Assembly (NCBI GenBank): GCA_032622095.1
Contig: CP136066.1
Span: 8,953,784 to 9,017,783 of the forward strand
Reading direction: 5' to 3'
Source of the DNA: Siphonodentalium dalli
Lineage: Eukaryota > Mollusca > Scaphopoda > Gadilida > Siphonodentaliidae
Length of the DNA stretch: 64,000 nucleotides
In this document: positions 1 through 13,000 of the stretch, piece by piece
How the letters are laid out: the number at the start of each line of letters is the position of its first letter
Position numbering within the stretch: position 1 is the stretch's first letter
Notes under the pieces: model-generated
Databases searched by the model: none
What the model was told of the DNA's origin: nothing
Seen by the model: the letters and a program-made list of their open reading frames with translations, nothing else
Position numbers and translations under genes: made by a program

Positions 1-1290
1 ACAAAGTTTCTTGTTTGATTGTGCCATAGACCCTCTGAAATTCCTAGATGAATCATGTTGGCTGCTTTATTAAATTATTATGTATTTTATATGCCGACGA
101 TAGAGTTCTATTTTCTGACGACGAAGATAATATGCATAGGGCTCTCCTCGCCTTTGCCGATTATGCAGAAGCCTGGAAACTTCAAGTCAATACAAGACAC
201 AATTAATGATTTTCACGAAGAAATGGTCGACAAATCTTCCTACATTCATGTATAGAGGCTGTAGCCTAGAAATAGTTAAAGAATTATTTAGGGGTTAAAT
301 TATTTTATAATGGTCGCTTCTGCCAGAACATAAAGAAAATAGTTAATTCTGCAACGAGAGCGATGTACGGACTGCTTAATAAGGTCCGAAAACTTAACCT
401 ACCTACCCATTGATATAATGCTTGATTTATTCGATAAGATGAGTTCACCTATTTTACTGTATGGAAGCGAGATCTGGTGCTTGGAACGTATTCAAAGTGT
501 AGAGACACTACATCTAAAATGTTGTAAGATGGTTGCGTCCATCAAAATGAGTACCCCCAATTACATAGTTTATGCAGAATTCGCACGACACCCCGTCTCT
601 ATAGAAATAACATGCCGAGCTCTGACATATTGGTCAAATCTCATATCGAGTGACGGCTCTGTGTTAGCTAAGAATGTTTATATCTTAATTTATCAGGCTC
701 AAGAGATGAACTCAAAGACAGCAGACAAAAATAACTCCAAATGATTATCTTTTGTCAAAAATGCTCTTTATGATTTTAAATTGCAATAAAAGTGGATTAC
801 CGAGACGGGCCTGGCCGCTATTGAACTGAAAAATGCTAAAACTTTTCTCAAGCAACGTCATTGGGACGCACTACTCGTTGACATAAACACATCTGCTTCA
901 TCGAGGGCCCAATTTTATAGTTTTATTAAAACTGATTACGGTTACTAAAATTAATTTTGCCGTCTAATATATCGATATACCTCCTGAAGCTCAGAACTTC
1001 AAACAATAAACTGCTATAGAAAGCGCAAGATGGAAGAAATCTCCGAATGATAATGACAATAGGATATGCACCATATGTGGAAATAGTTAGGAGACGAATA
1101 CCATTTAGTCATTATATGCAGTCATTTGGATGAAATCAGAAAACAAGATATCCCTGAATACTGTTGGAAGAACCATAGGAGAGAGAAATTCCATGGTCTC
1201 CTATCTCTTCAAAATACATATGTTTATTGTTCATCAAATTTGGAGAGCATATATGTGTCTTTAAGAAGGTGTCTTATTCTATATGAGCTA
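1..1290 (+). pseudogene. Non-LTR retrotransposon reverse transcriptase, 3' part (left copy)
   Basis: This is a decayed 3' part of a LINE-type reverse transcriptase. Seen: a YADD catalytic motif at 90-101, followed by a palm/thumb-like stretch to about 192. After a frame change, 418-744 encodes a segment with LYGSEIW and a histidine/lysine-rich continuation typical of the C-terminal half of invertebrate non-LTR polymerases. Further frames at 1,070-1,250 carry a C..C...DE.H...C-like zinc-knuckle remnant and the motif EIRKQDIPEYCW. Stops and frameshifts make it a pseudogene. The 5' portion lies outside the window. The same sequence occurs inverted at 35,210-36,517, where more of the 5' part is present. 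The clade (CR1/RTE-like) was not determined. Confidence 0.8.
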
Positions 1291-1892
1291 TGAGTTATTG
1301 CTATGAGTGAACACATGTAATTATCATACTTGTTAAGTTTATCGCCTATTATTGTGTAATCTAATTTAATTACTGCTGTATAATATAAACATGCATGTGT
1401 ATATGAAATGAACAATGATGGATGTGATATCCAAAGTTGTGTAAATCGTGTATATACATTTTGCTTTTTTCACTGTTATGTGACTTGTGCCATAAATCAA
1501 TTAATCAATCTATTAAAAAAATATATATATATATGGGGTCAGATGTTGGTAGCCCGTTTATATTATACACGCGTACGTTCACAACATATAACCATACACA
1601 ACATCCGGCATGCTTTTGGCCGCGTATTTAGCCATTTTGTGGTGTGGCGTAACATGCGGCCCGCCGTTCTCGTTTTAAAGTGATGTGAAACACTCTAGTA
1701 GGGTGATCGAATAGAAACGGAGAACAATATTGTTTGAGGAAGTTATTTTTACAAATATTATATCCAAATTGACAACACACCGTCATTCTTATATATTAAT
1801 TAAATGCAACAACTGTCGATGGCAAAATGGGTTTCACTAGTTTTTCGCCGATAGATGCGTCCCGAATCGAGTAGTAAATATTTACAATTGAG
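1..1892 (+). repeat. Outer inverted-repeat arm, left
   Basis: This stretch matches the reverse complement of 34,618-36,517 with only scattered substitutions. The match runs continuously through the LINE remnant, then about 600 bp without recognisable genes (1,290-1,892, with an AT run near 1,517), into the first units of the satellite. Because the LINE-to-array junction is shared by both sides, the two copies come from one inverted duplication and not from two separate insertions. The arm continues beyond the left edge. Confidence 0.9.
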
Positions 1893-3116
1893 CGTAGTTC
1901 GTATGATAGAGATGCGTAGTTCGTATGGTGGAATTGCGTAGTTCGTATGATGGAGATGCGTAGTTCGTATGATGGAGATGCGTAGTTCGTATGATGGAGA
2001 TGCGTACTTCGTATGATGGAGATGCGTAGTTCGTATGATGGAGATACGTAGTTCGTATGATGGAGATGCGTAGTTCATATGATGGAGATGCGTAGTTCGT
2101 ATGATGGAGATGCGTAGTTCGTATAATGGAGATGCGTCGTTCGTATGATGGAGATGCGTAGTTCGTATGATGGAGATGCGTAGTTCGTATGATGGAGATG
2201 CGTAGTTCGTATGATGGAGATCCGTAGTTCGTATGATGGAGATCCGTAGTTCGTATGATGGAGATGCGTAGTTCGTATGATGGAGATGCATAGTTCGTAT
2301 GATGGAGATGCGTAGTTCGTATGATGGAGATGCGTAGTTCGTATGATGGAGATGCGTAGTTCGTATGATGGAGATGCGTAGTTCGTATGATGGAGATGCG
2401 TAGATCGTATGATGGAGATGCGTAGTTCGAATGATGGAGATGCGTAGTTCGTATGATGGAGATCCGTAGTTCGTATGATGGAGATGCGTAGTTCGTATGA
2501 TGGAGATGCATAGTTCGTATGATGGAGATGCGTAGTTCGTATGATGGAGATGCGTAGTTCGTATGATGGAGATGCGTAGTTCGTATGATGGAGATGCGTA
2601 GTTCGTATGATGGAGATGCGTAGTTCGTATAATGGAGATGCGTAGTTCGTATGATGGAGATGCGTAGTTCGTATGATGGAGATGCGTAGTTCGTATGATG
2701 GAGATGCGTAGTTCGTATGATGGAGATGCGTAGTTCGTATGATGGAGATGCGTAGTTCGTATGATGGAGATGCGTAGTTCGTATGATGGAGATCCGTAGT
2801 TCGTATGATGGAGATGCGTAGTTCGTATGATGGATATGCCTAGTTCGTATGATGGAGATGCGTAGTTCGTATGATGGAGATGCGTAGTTCGTATGATGGA
2901 GATGCGTAGTTCGTATGATGGAGATGCGTAGTTCGTATGATGGAGATGCGTAGTTCGTATGATGGAGATGCGTAGTTCGTATGATGGAGATGCGTAGTTC
3001 GTATGATGGAGATGCGTAGTTCGTATGATGGAGATACGTAGTTCGTATGATGGAGATGCGTAGTTCGTATGATGGAGATGCGTAGTTCGTATGATGGAGA
3101 TGCGTAGTTCGTAAGA
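1893..3116 (-). repeat. 22-bp satellite block, inverted (left) copy
   Basis: About 55 tandem copies of a 22-bp unit whose minus-strand form is CTCCATCATACGA followed by ACTACGCAT. I saw only 22-bp units here; the 20-bp variant common in the right-hand arrays was not seen. The block lies between the outer arm and the 14-bp repeat, in mirror order to 10,034-34,617. The long minus-strand reading frame (1,800-3,428) is a by-product of a stop-free unit. Confidence 0.95.
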
Positions 3117-3278
3117 TGGAGGTCGTATGATGGAGGTCGTATGATGGAGGTCGTATGATGGAGGACGTATGATGGAGGTCGTATGATGGAGGTCGTATGA
3201 TGGAGGTCGTATGATGGAGGACGTATGATGGAGGACGTATGATGGAGGACGTATGATGGAGGTCGTATGATGGAGGTC
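3117..3278 (-). repeat. 14-bp tandem repeat, left copy
   Basis: About 11-12 copies of a 14-bp unit that reads CCTCCATCATACGA (or the variant with GT for GA) on the minus strand. It shares the 13-base core CTCCATCATACGA with the 22-bp satellite and lacks the ACTACGCAT segment. It sits exactly where the satellite ends and the inner arm begins; 9,851-10,033 is the mirror copy. Confidence 0.9.
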
Positions 3279-5310
3279 AAGTGAACAATTTTGAATGGGG
3301 ATTCCCATGCAAATGTGCGAAGCCAAAGTTACAGAGTTGCACATACTTCTGAGTGTTACTTGATGTGGTATTGGAAACAACAGGTATTTATCTGGCGGGT
3401 CCGCTTGGTAAGTTATAAAATTTTGCAATATATATATGTTTGAGAATTTTTTTCTGCAATTACATCACTTGACCTACATTTGAAAATTCAATATAAAATT
3501 CAAAAATAAATACACCAACATTATAATGGAACAAGTTCCAAGCGGACCCGCCAGATAAATACCTGGGTTTTTTTCAATTCAATATGAATCAATGGAAATC
3601 CTGGAAACTGACTAGGGTCACCAAGAATCACGGCGAATAACTGAGTATCACCGCGAATAACTGATTATCACCGCGAAAAACACGTTTCATCTAGTTGCTA
3701 TGTAAAATGTTATCGATTCTCACTCTTAAAGTCGAGCTTGGCAGTTTTGAACATTTTATATTAAGTATTTTTCACATTTTGATGACTGGCCACCGAACCG
3801 CCAAGCTCAAATTTTAAATCAAAATACGAAGCTGAATTTCGGCCCATTTCTGGTTTCTAAAACATGCTCCAGCTAGTTTTCATGTAAAAACATGTAACAT
3901 GATATCATTTCTCACTCTCACAGTCGAGCTTGGCGGTTTTGAACATTTTATATCACGATTTTTTGACATTTAGATGACCGATGGCTGGTTAATAGGGGGC
4001 GTGTTTACCTAATGAAAACCTCGCTGTTTTACGCAGATTTCCTGTCGATTTGTGGCCGAGATTTCTTTTTAAACACGTACGTAGTTTTCATCTAAAAACA
4101 TGTTAGCTATCCCTCGCACCTTGACTACACCACTATTAGCCGATATTAGCGGTGATCCACTCTGAACTCGTGTGGAGTGGATTTAATATGAATCAATGAA
4201 AATCCTGAAGACTGTCCAGGGTCACCAAGAATCACCGCGAAAAACTGAGAATCACCACGAAAAACTGAGAATCACCGCGAAACTCTGAGAATCACAGCGA
4301 AAAACACGGAATCATTACGAAAAATTGAGAATCACCACGGAAAACTGAGAATCACTACGAACCCCTAAAAATCACCGCGAACCACTGAGAATCGCCGCGA
4401 ATGAGAGTCACTGCGAACAACCGAGAATGACCGCGAATAACTAAGAATCACCGCGAATAACTCAGAATCACCACGAACCACTAAAAATCACCGCGAACCA
4501 CTGAGAATTACCGCTAATAACTCAGAATCGCCGCAACCAACTGAGAATAAATGGAACAACCGAGAATCACCGCGAACCACTGAGAATCACTGGAACAACC
4601 GAGAATTACCACGAACAACTGAGAATAAGTTAGATATGAGATTTATGAATTTGGTCAATACATTTTATTTAAGATCATATCAAAATGCATCAGCAGAATA
4701 ATCACAACGCAGCTAATATAAAATCGCAATAAAGATATATAGTCATTTAATGAAATCTGCATTGCGTTATATTCTCTAACGATGGATTTAAATCATCAGG
4801 TGTCTTTTGATTTTGTATTGATTTTTTATTTGTACAATAACAAATGATATAACAACAAAATTATGAACAAGTATATGGTAAGTATTGTACAGGAGCATCA
4901 TAACCATGGTTGGTCATCTTCCTGCTGCCCCTGAATGATATATAAACATAAGAATGGCGGATAAATTCAAAGATGTATTCAGGGTTCGATACCTCTAGAT
5001 ACGACACCAATATATTTTATAAAGTCAATTGATGGGAAGGCCACTAGCGTTGTGGCGCTGATCAGTATTACTATAAGCAGAGTCGACACAATTTTATAGG
5101 TTATAAAAGTATCAAGCAAAAAAAATAATTTGACTGATTATTTTCCCCAACGTAAACGTGTGTTATGCATTTATAGTGCTTATCAAGCAAGAGTGTTTAC
5201 ACGATATCAATAACCCTGAATACATCTTTAAATATATGCTATAAACATGCTATTCAAGACTTGAACGCGAAGCGGAAATTAAAGAAACACAAACTTTATT
5301 TAGGGCACAC
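3279..5310. repeat. Inner inverted-repeat arm, left
   Basis: About 2.03 kb matching the reverse complement of 7,761-9,850 at high identity. No protein-coding region was recognised. It includes a GTATTTATCTGGCGGGTCCG-type short motif present twice in opposite orientation (near 3,384 and 3,546), a block of 20-bp minisatellite (about 4,220-4,630) and AT-rich unique-looking sequence. Homology to the right arm stops near 5,310, inside a GGGCACAC context. Confidence 0.9.
4220..4630 (-). repeat. 20-bp minisatellite in left inner arm
   Basis: About 20 degenerate units of roughly 20 bp, with minus-strand consensus GATTCTCAGTTNTTCGCGGT. The middle dinucleotides and the second half vary (ATT, GGT, TTT before CGCGG). 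The same minisatellite recurs at 8,440-8,888, 17,872-18,340 and 23,634-24,082. It is unrelated by eye to the 22-bp satellite. Confidence 0.85.
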
Positions 5311-5571
5311 TAGACTAGGTGTATACGTGATGTGGTTGCCTTGTTCCATTTCAGAGGAATAAAACAAAGTGACCGAGAAGGGCGATGGATTCAGGGAGGA
5401 TATTTATACGGTCAACCTAAGTTTGCTTTATATAATACTAAGACGTGAAGCTAATTAGTTAATATTGACATATATAACACGCTCTACCGGTGCATTTATA
5501 TGTAAAGGAGTACGTTGATAATATGTGATTTGTTAGACTCTTTTTAAAGTTATGTCTATATTTACAATCTT
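5311..5571. other. Loop flank with no gene seen
   Basis: AT-rich sequence at the left edge of the central loop, between the end of the inverted arm and the 3' end of the LINE remnant. No motif was recognised. Confidence 0.5.
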
Positions 5572-7151
5572 TCATTTTTTGATGTAAGGGGTTCCAAATG
5601 TCCGGAAAATAGTTTTTTTGGGAGAGCTGCAGAAAAAGAAGTTCTTGGCTCTGTTCAACCTTATGGTATTAGTTCTTCTGGACTTGACATTGTTGGCATA
5701 CTCATAAGAATTTGCGAAAGATTTAGGCAGAATGTCACGTGTCCAGTCATACACATGTACATAAATAAAGAAACATTTACTAGGTGCAAATCTTTAAATC
5801 TTAATATCCGCTCTCGTTTGAAAAGGGGTTCGGTATGGCATCTGTATTTAGCATTACATATAATTCGGATTACTTTTTTCTGTAGAGTAGTGATTGTGCC
5901 AATTTGACTAGAATTTCCCCATATATGTATACCATATGTTAAATGACCAGTGAATAATAAAATATTGTTCTCGATTTCTTAGGCAAAAAGAGCTTAACTT
6001 TGTTCAGTAAATAGATAGAGCGAGTGAGCTTGTTACGAAGTGAGGAAATGTGGTATTTAAAAGATAGATTTTCATCAGTTGTGATACCTTGCAATTTTAT
6101 CGATGTCTCCTGCATGTTGTTACCAACTCTGATTAAATCATCGCCATTCAACGTGAGTCTAAAGTTTCTCCATTTATTATCATTGTTTTTTTGGGTGGAT
6201 CAGCATAAATTTACCTTTGGAAGGGTTTATTGATAGTTTATTACGACAGCACCAGTTAAAGCAGTTTTCCAGTTCAGCATTTGCCAGTCTCCGCATTATA
6301 TCACGGCTGTGGTCGGATGCATAAAGAGTGGTGTCATCAGCAAAAGATTGCAATCGTAGCGATGTAAAAATTAGACATATCGTTAACGTAAATTAGAAAA
6401 AGTGTCGGCCCGAGAATATAGCCCTGTGAGACACCACACGTAATGTTGTTCAAATAAGATCTTTTCCCTAGAAAGTCTACATACTGTTTACTCTCAGTTA
6501 GGTAGCTCCTAAACCACTGATGTGATATTCCTCTTATTCCGTAGTGTTCTAACTTTTTTCAATAATATAGTATGGTTTATGGTGTCAAATGCCTCAGAGA
6601 GATCTAGAAAAATTGCTAGTGTTGAGTCCGTAGTTGGCTTATCATTATTTTCGGCTGTATGGTTAAGGAGATGCATCAATGGTTTACTGTTGAATGATTC
6701 TTTCTAAACCCAAATTGATTTCGTTTAGAGAGAAATGAGAATATTCGTTTTTGCATAATTTTTTCTAAAAACATCTATGTCTGCACGCGGTGCAATGTTT
6801 GGTCTATAAATAGAACCGTCAATGAACGGTTTTGATTTTCGTCCAGCATCCAATTCCACATAGGGTCTCAATGACATGTGGTATAAATACAGACAGATCA
6901 TGTCGAATTTTAAAAGAGAAAATATCCTTTATAAAGATACAAACCCCGCCTCGCCCATTGTCATTCTCAGGTCGCAAATTAGTTATGAGGTTGTGATAAA
7001 CTGGTAATGAATAATCTTCGTTAATTCTAAATATTTCGGTCAGTGCTAGTATGTCAAACGAATTTTCAGGGCTATGATAATCGGTTAAAAGATCTAAAAA
7101 TGAGTCCCAGTTAGCATTAAGGCTACGACAGTTAAGACCAAGCATAGCCAA
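5572..7151 (-). pseudogene. Non-LTR retrotransposon ORF2 remnant (endonuclease + reverse transcriptase)
   Basis: This is a decayed LINE ORF2 reading right to left. The minus-strand reading at 6,819-7,151 is the start of an AP-type endonuclease domain (LNCRSLNANW, then ILALTEIF and GRGGVCIFIKD). A frame change near 6,860 leads to a short IYRP-type stretch. The endonuclease-RT linker is missing, and RT begins near 6,775 (QFGFRKNHST). Motif A (FLDLSEAFDTINH) lies near 6,577-6,610, the GVSQGYILGP block near 6,383-6,437 and FADDT near 6,331-6,350. An open segment at 5,939-6,151 (TTDENLSFKYHISSLRNKL) and the C-terminal region at 5,572-5,754 follow. Several frameshifts and an internal deletion make it inactive. 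The motifs fit a CR1/Jockey-like group; the clade was not established. It is a different element from the LINE at 1-1,290. Confidence 0.85.
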
Positions 7152-7760
7152 TTAATTTTGGATGCTGCCAGTTTATCCCTCAACTGGGTTGGGACATAGT
7201 ATTCACAAGAATGGCTTATTGCGCTGTATGGTGTCATGATGTCGGTCTTATTTTCCTAATCATCCGTGTTTGGTCCGTTGTATCGTGAAGCAAAGTTAAA
7301 AGAATTATCTCCATGAATTTCGCCTAATGTAATCATATCCGCCGTCATATATTCTGATTTTGAAAATAGAGTTACTTCCCTTGCCCTGTAACATCGATTT
7401 CACATTCTGGATCTGGATAAATACGTCCAAGTAACCAATTTGGTATGATAGGACGGGCGGTGGGCGATGTTAATGCGCGGCGCCAACAGCTGCTGCAGAT
7501 GTTTCTGATAGCGCAGCTGCGAATTCTTCTGGTGTGTTTAGTGCAACAACGTCTTGGTGTAATTTGTTCCAGTACACTGCTGTGTCCACAAAGAATGAAT
7601 GTTTGTACTGGTCACAGGACGTTGATGGTATTTCAAAGCACTTATTATTGTTCGTCTCTCTCCTCTCAAGGATATTTGTTGTTTGATGGTCCTTGACTTG
7701 TTTTGGTTTGATTCTCCTCCTTGCCTTAGCCTTAGTTAGGAAGTTGTGCCAATTCGAGTG
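7152..7760. other. Right part of the central loop, no certain gene
   Basis: Sequence upstream of the LINE endonuclease on the minus strand; it may contain the remnant LINE 5' region. No domain was recognised in either strand. The last part (from about 7,674) is the section copied, together with the arm, into the array spacers at 17,101 and 22,863. Confidence 0.5.
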
Positions 7761-9850
7761 TGCCCTAAATAAAGTTTGTGTTTCTTTAATTTCCGCTTCG
7801 CGTTCAAGTCTTGAATAGCATGTTTATAGCATATATTTAAAGATGTATTCAGGGTTATTGATATCGTGTAAACACTCTTGCTTGATAAGCACCATAAATG
7901 CATAACACACGTTTACGTTGGGGAAAATAATCAGTCAAATTATTTTTTTTGCTTGATACTTTTATAACCTATAAAATTGTGTCGACTCTGCTTATAGTAA
8001 TACTGATCAGCGCCACAACGCTAGTGGCCTTCCCATCAATTGACTTTATAAAATATATTGGTGTCGTATCTAGAGGTATCGAACCCTGAATACATCTTTG
8101 AATTTATCCGCCATTCTTATGTTTATATATCATTCAGGGGCAGCAGGAAGATGACCAACCATGGTTATGATGCTCCTGTACAATACTTACCATATACTTG
8201 TTCATAATTTTGTTGTTATATCATTTGTTATTGTACAAATAAAAAATCAATACAAAATCAAAAGACACCTGATGATTTAAATCCATCGTTAGAGAATATA
8301 ACGCAATGCAGATTTCATTAAATGACTATATATCTTTATTGCGATTTTATATTAGCTGCGTTGTGATTATTCTGCTGATGCATTTTGATATGATCTTAAA
8401 TAAAATGTATTGACCAAATTCATAAATCTCATATCTAACTTATTCTCAGTTGTTCGTGGTAATTCTCGGTTGTTCCAGTGATTCTCAGTGGTTCGCGGTG
8501 ATTCTCGGTTGTTCCATTTATTCTCAGTTGGTTGCGGCGATTCTGAGTTATTAGCGGTAATTCTCAGTGGTTCGCGGTGATTTTTAGTGGTTTGTGGTGA
8601 TTCTGAGTTATTCGCGGTGATTCTGAGTTATTCGCGGTGATTCTTAGTTATTCGCGGTGATTCTCGGTTGTTCGCAGTGACTCTCATTCGCGGCGATTCT
8701 CAGTGGTTCGCGGTGATTTTTAGGGGTTCGTAGTGATTCTCAGTTTTCCGTGGTGATTCTCAATTTTTCGTAATGATTCAGTGTTTTTCGCGGTGATTCT
8801 CAGAGTTTCGCGGTGATTCTCAGAGTTTCGCGGTGATTCTCAGTTTTTCGTGGTGATTCTCAGTTTTTCGCGTAGATTCTTGGTGACCCTGGTCAGTCTT
8901 CAGGATTTTCATTGATTCATATTAAATCCGCTCCACACGAGTTCAGAGTGGATCACCGCTAATATCGGCTAATAGTGGTGTAGTCAAGGTGCGAGGGATA
9001 GCTAACATGTTTTTAGATGAAAACTACGTACGTGTTTAAAACGAAATCTCGGCCACAAATCGACAGGAAATCTGCGTAAAACAGCGAGGTTTTCATTAGG
9101 TAAACACGCCCCCTATTAACCAGCCATCGGTCATCTAAATGTAAAAAAATCGTGATATAAAATGTTCAAAACCGCCAAGCTCGACTGTGAGAGTGAGAAA
9201 TGATAATCATGTTACATGTTTTTACATGAAAACTAGCTGGAGCATGTTTTAGAAACCAGAAATGGGCCGAAATTCAGCTTCGTATTTTGATTTAAAATTC
9301 GAGCTTGGCGGTTCGGTGGTCAGTCATCAAAATGTGAAATATACTTAATATAAAATGTTCAAAACTGCCAAGCTCGACTTTAAGAGTGAGAATCGATAAC
9401 ATTTTACATAGCAACTAGATGAAACGTGTTTTTCGCGGTGATAATCAGTTTTTCGCGGTGATACTCAGTTATTCGCGGTGATACTCAGTTATTCGCCGTG
9501 ATTCTTGGTGACCCTAGTCAGTCTCCAGGATTTCCATTGATTGATATTGAATTGAAAAAAAAACAGGTATTTATCTGGCGGGTCCGCTTGGAACTTGTTC
9601 CATTATAATGTTGGTGTATTTATTTTTGAATTTTATATTGAATTTTCAAATGTAGGTCAAGTGATGTAATTGCAGAAAAAAATTCTCAAACATATATATA
9701 TTGCAAAATTTTATAACTTACCAAGCGGACCCGCCAGATAAATACCTGTTGTTTCCAATACCACATCAAGTCACACTCAGAAGTATGTGCAACTCTGTAA
9801 CTTTGGCTTCGCACATTTGCATGGGAATCCCCATTCAAAATTGTTCACTT
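7761..9850. repeat. Inner inverted-repeat arm, right
   Basis: About 2.09 kb mirroring 3,279-5,310. It contains the 20-bp minisatellite at 8,440-8,888 and a short second cluster of the same unit near 9,430-9,510. Its first 1.14 kb (to about 8,900) is present in two further direct copies, the array spacers at 17,101-18,353 and 22,863-24,095. No gene was recognised. Confidence 0.9.
8440..8888 (+). repeat. 20-bp minisatellite in right inner arm
   Basis: About 22 tandem degenerate units of GATTCTCAGTTNTTCGCGGT. It is the mirror of 4,220-4,630 and the source-type copy of the minisatellites inside the array spacers. Confidence 0.85.
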
Positions 9851-10033
9851 GACCTCCATCATACGACCTCCACCATACGTCCTCCATCATACGTCCTCCA
9901 TCATACGTCATCCATCATACGACCTCCATCATACGACCTCCATCATACGACCTCCATCATACGTCCTCCATCATACGACCTCCATCATACGACCTCCATC
10001 ATACGACCTCCATCATACGACCTCCATCATACG
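9851..10033 (+). repeat. 14-bp tandem repeat, right copy
   Basis: About 13 copies of CCTCCATCATACGA with occasional GT/GA exchange. It marks the passage from the inner arm to the 22-bp satellite and mirrors 3,117-3,278. Confidence 0.9.
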
Positions 10034-13000
10034 AACTACGCATCTCCATCATACGAACTACGCATCTCCATCATACGAACTACGCATCTCCATCATACGA
10101 ACTACGCATCTCCATCATACGAACTACGCATCTCCATCATACGAACTACGCATCTCCATCATACGAACTACGCATCTCCATCATACGAACTACGCATCTC
10201 CATCATACGAACTACGCATCTCCATCATACGAACTATGCATCTCCATCATACGAACTACGCATCTCCATCACGAACTACGCATCTCCATCATACGAACTA
10301 CGCAGCTCCATCATACGAACTACGCATCTCCATCATACGAACTACGCATCTCCATCATACGAACTACGCATCTCCATCATACGAACTACGCATCTCCATC
10401 ATACGAACTACGCATCTCCATCATACGAACTACGCATCTCCATCATACGAACTACGCATCTCCATCATACGAACTACGCATCTCCATTATACGAACTACG
10501 CATCTACATCATACGAACTACGCATCTCCATCTTACGAACTACGCATCTCCATCATACGAACTACGCATCTCCATCATACGAACTACGCATCTCCATCAT
10601 ACGAACTATGCATCTCCATCATACGAACTACGCATCTCCATCACGAACTACGCATCTCCATCATACGAACTACGCATCTCCATCATACGAACTACGCATC
10701 TCCATCATACGAACTATGCATCTCCATCATACGAACTACGCATCTCCATCACGAACTACGCATCTCCATCACGAACTACGCATCTCCATCACGAACTACG
10801 CTTCTCCATCATACGAACTACGCATCTCCATCATACGAACTACGCATCTCCATCACGAACTACGCATCTCCATCATACGAACTACGCATCTCCATCATAC
10901 GAACTACGCATCTCCATCATACGAACTATGCATCTCCATCATACGAACTACGCATCTCCATCACGAACTACGCATCTCCATCACGAACTACGCATCTCCA
11001 TCATACGAACTACGCATCTCCATCATACGAACTACGCATCTCCATCATACGAACTATGCATCTCCATCATACGAACTATGCATCTCCATCATACGAACTA
11101 CGCATCTCCATCACGAACTACGCATCTCCATCATACGAACTACGCATCTCCATCATACGAACTACGCATCTCCATCATACGAACTATGCATCTCCATCAT
11201 ACGAACTACGCATCTCCATCACGAACTACGCATCTCCATCATACGAACTACGCATCTCCATCATACGAACTACGCATCTCCATCACGAACTACGCATCTC
11301 CATCACGAACTACGCATCTCCATCACGAACTACGCATCTCCATCACGAACTACGCATCTCCATCACGAACTACGCATCTCCATCATACGAACTACGCATC
11401 TCCATCATACGAACTACGCATCTCCATCACGAACTACGCATCTCCATTATACGAACTACGCATCTCCATCATACGAACTACGCATCTCCATCATACGAAC
11501 TATGCATCTCCATCATACGAACTACGCATCTCCATCACGAACTACGCATCACCATCATACGAAGTACGCAGCTCCATCATACGAACTACGCATCTCCATC
11601 ATACGAAGTACGCAGCTCCATCATACGAACTACGCATCTCCATCATACGAACTACGCATCTCCATCATACGAACTACGCATCTCCATCATACGAACTACG
11701 CATCTCCATCATACGAACTACGCAGCTCCATCATACGAACTACGCATCTCCATCATACGAAGTACGCATCTCCATCATACGAAGTACGCATCTCCATTAT
11801 ACGAACTACGCATCTCCATCATACGAACTACGCAGCTCCATTATACGAACTACGCATCTCCATCATACGAACTACGCATCTCCATCATACGAACTACGCA
11901 TCTCCATTATACGAACTACGCATCTCCATCATACGAACTACGCAGTTCCATTATACGAACTACGCATCTCCATCATACGAACTACGCATCTCCATCATAC
12001 GAACTACGCATCTCCATCATACGAACTACGCATCTCCATCATACGAACTACGCATCTCCATCACGAACTATGCATCTCCATCATACGAACTACGCATCTC
12101 CATCATACGAAGTACGCATCTCCATTATACGAACTACGCATCTCCATTATACGAACTACGCATCTCCATCATACGAACTACGCATCTCCATCACGAACTA
12201 TGCATCTCCATCATACGAACTACGCATCTCCATCATACGAAGTACGCATCTCCATTATACGAACTACGCATCTCCATTATACGAACTACGCATCTCCATC
12301 ACGAACTACGCATCTCCATCACGAACTACGCATCTCCATCACGAACTACGCATCTCCATCATACGAACTACGCATCTCCATCATACGAACTACGCATCTC
12401 CATTATACGAACTACGCATCTCCATCATACGAACTACGTATCTCCATCATACGAACTACGCATCTCCATCATACGAACTACGCATCTCCATCACGAACTA
12501 CGCATCTCCATGATACGAACTACGAATCTCCATCACGAACTACGCATCTCCATCACGAACTACGCATCTCCATTATACGAACTACGCATCTCCATCATAC
12601 GAACTACGCATCTCCATCATACGAACTACGCATCTCCATCAAGAACTATGCATCTCCATCATACGAACTACGCATCTCCATCATACGAACTACGCATCTC
12701 CATCACGAACTACGCATCTCCAGTATACGAACTACGCATCTCCATCATACGAACTACGCATCTCCATCATACGAACTACGCATCTCCATCAAGAACTATG
12801 CATCTCCATCATACGAACTACGCATCTCCATCATACGAACTACGCATCTCCATCACGAACTACGCATCTCCATCATACGAACTACGCATCTCCATCATGC
12901 GAACTACGCATCTCCATCATACGAACTACGCATCTCCATCACGAACTACGCATCTCCATCACGAACTACGCATCTCCATCATACGAACTACGCATCTCCA

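Noticed and set aside
6024-6707. Plus-strand ORFs over the central LINE
   Set aside because: They are antisense shadows of the reverse transcriptase read on the minus strand.
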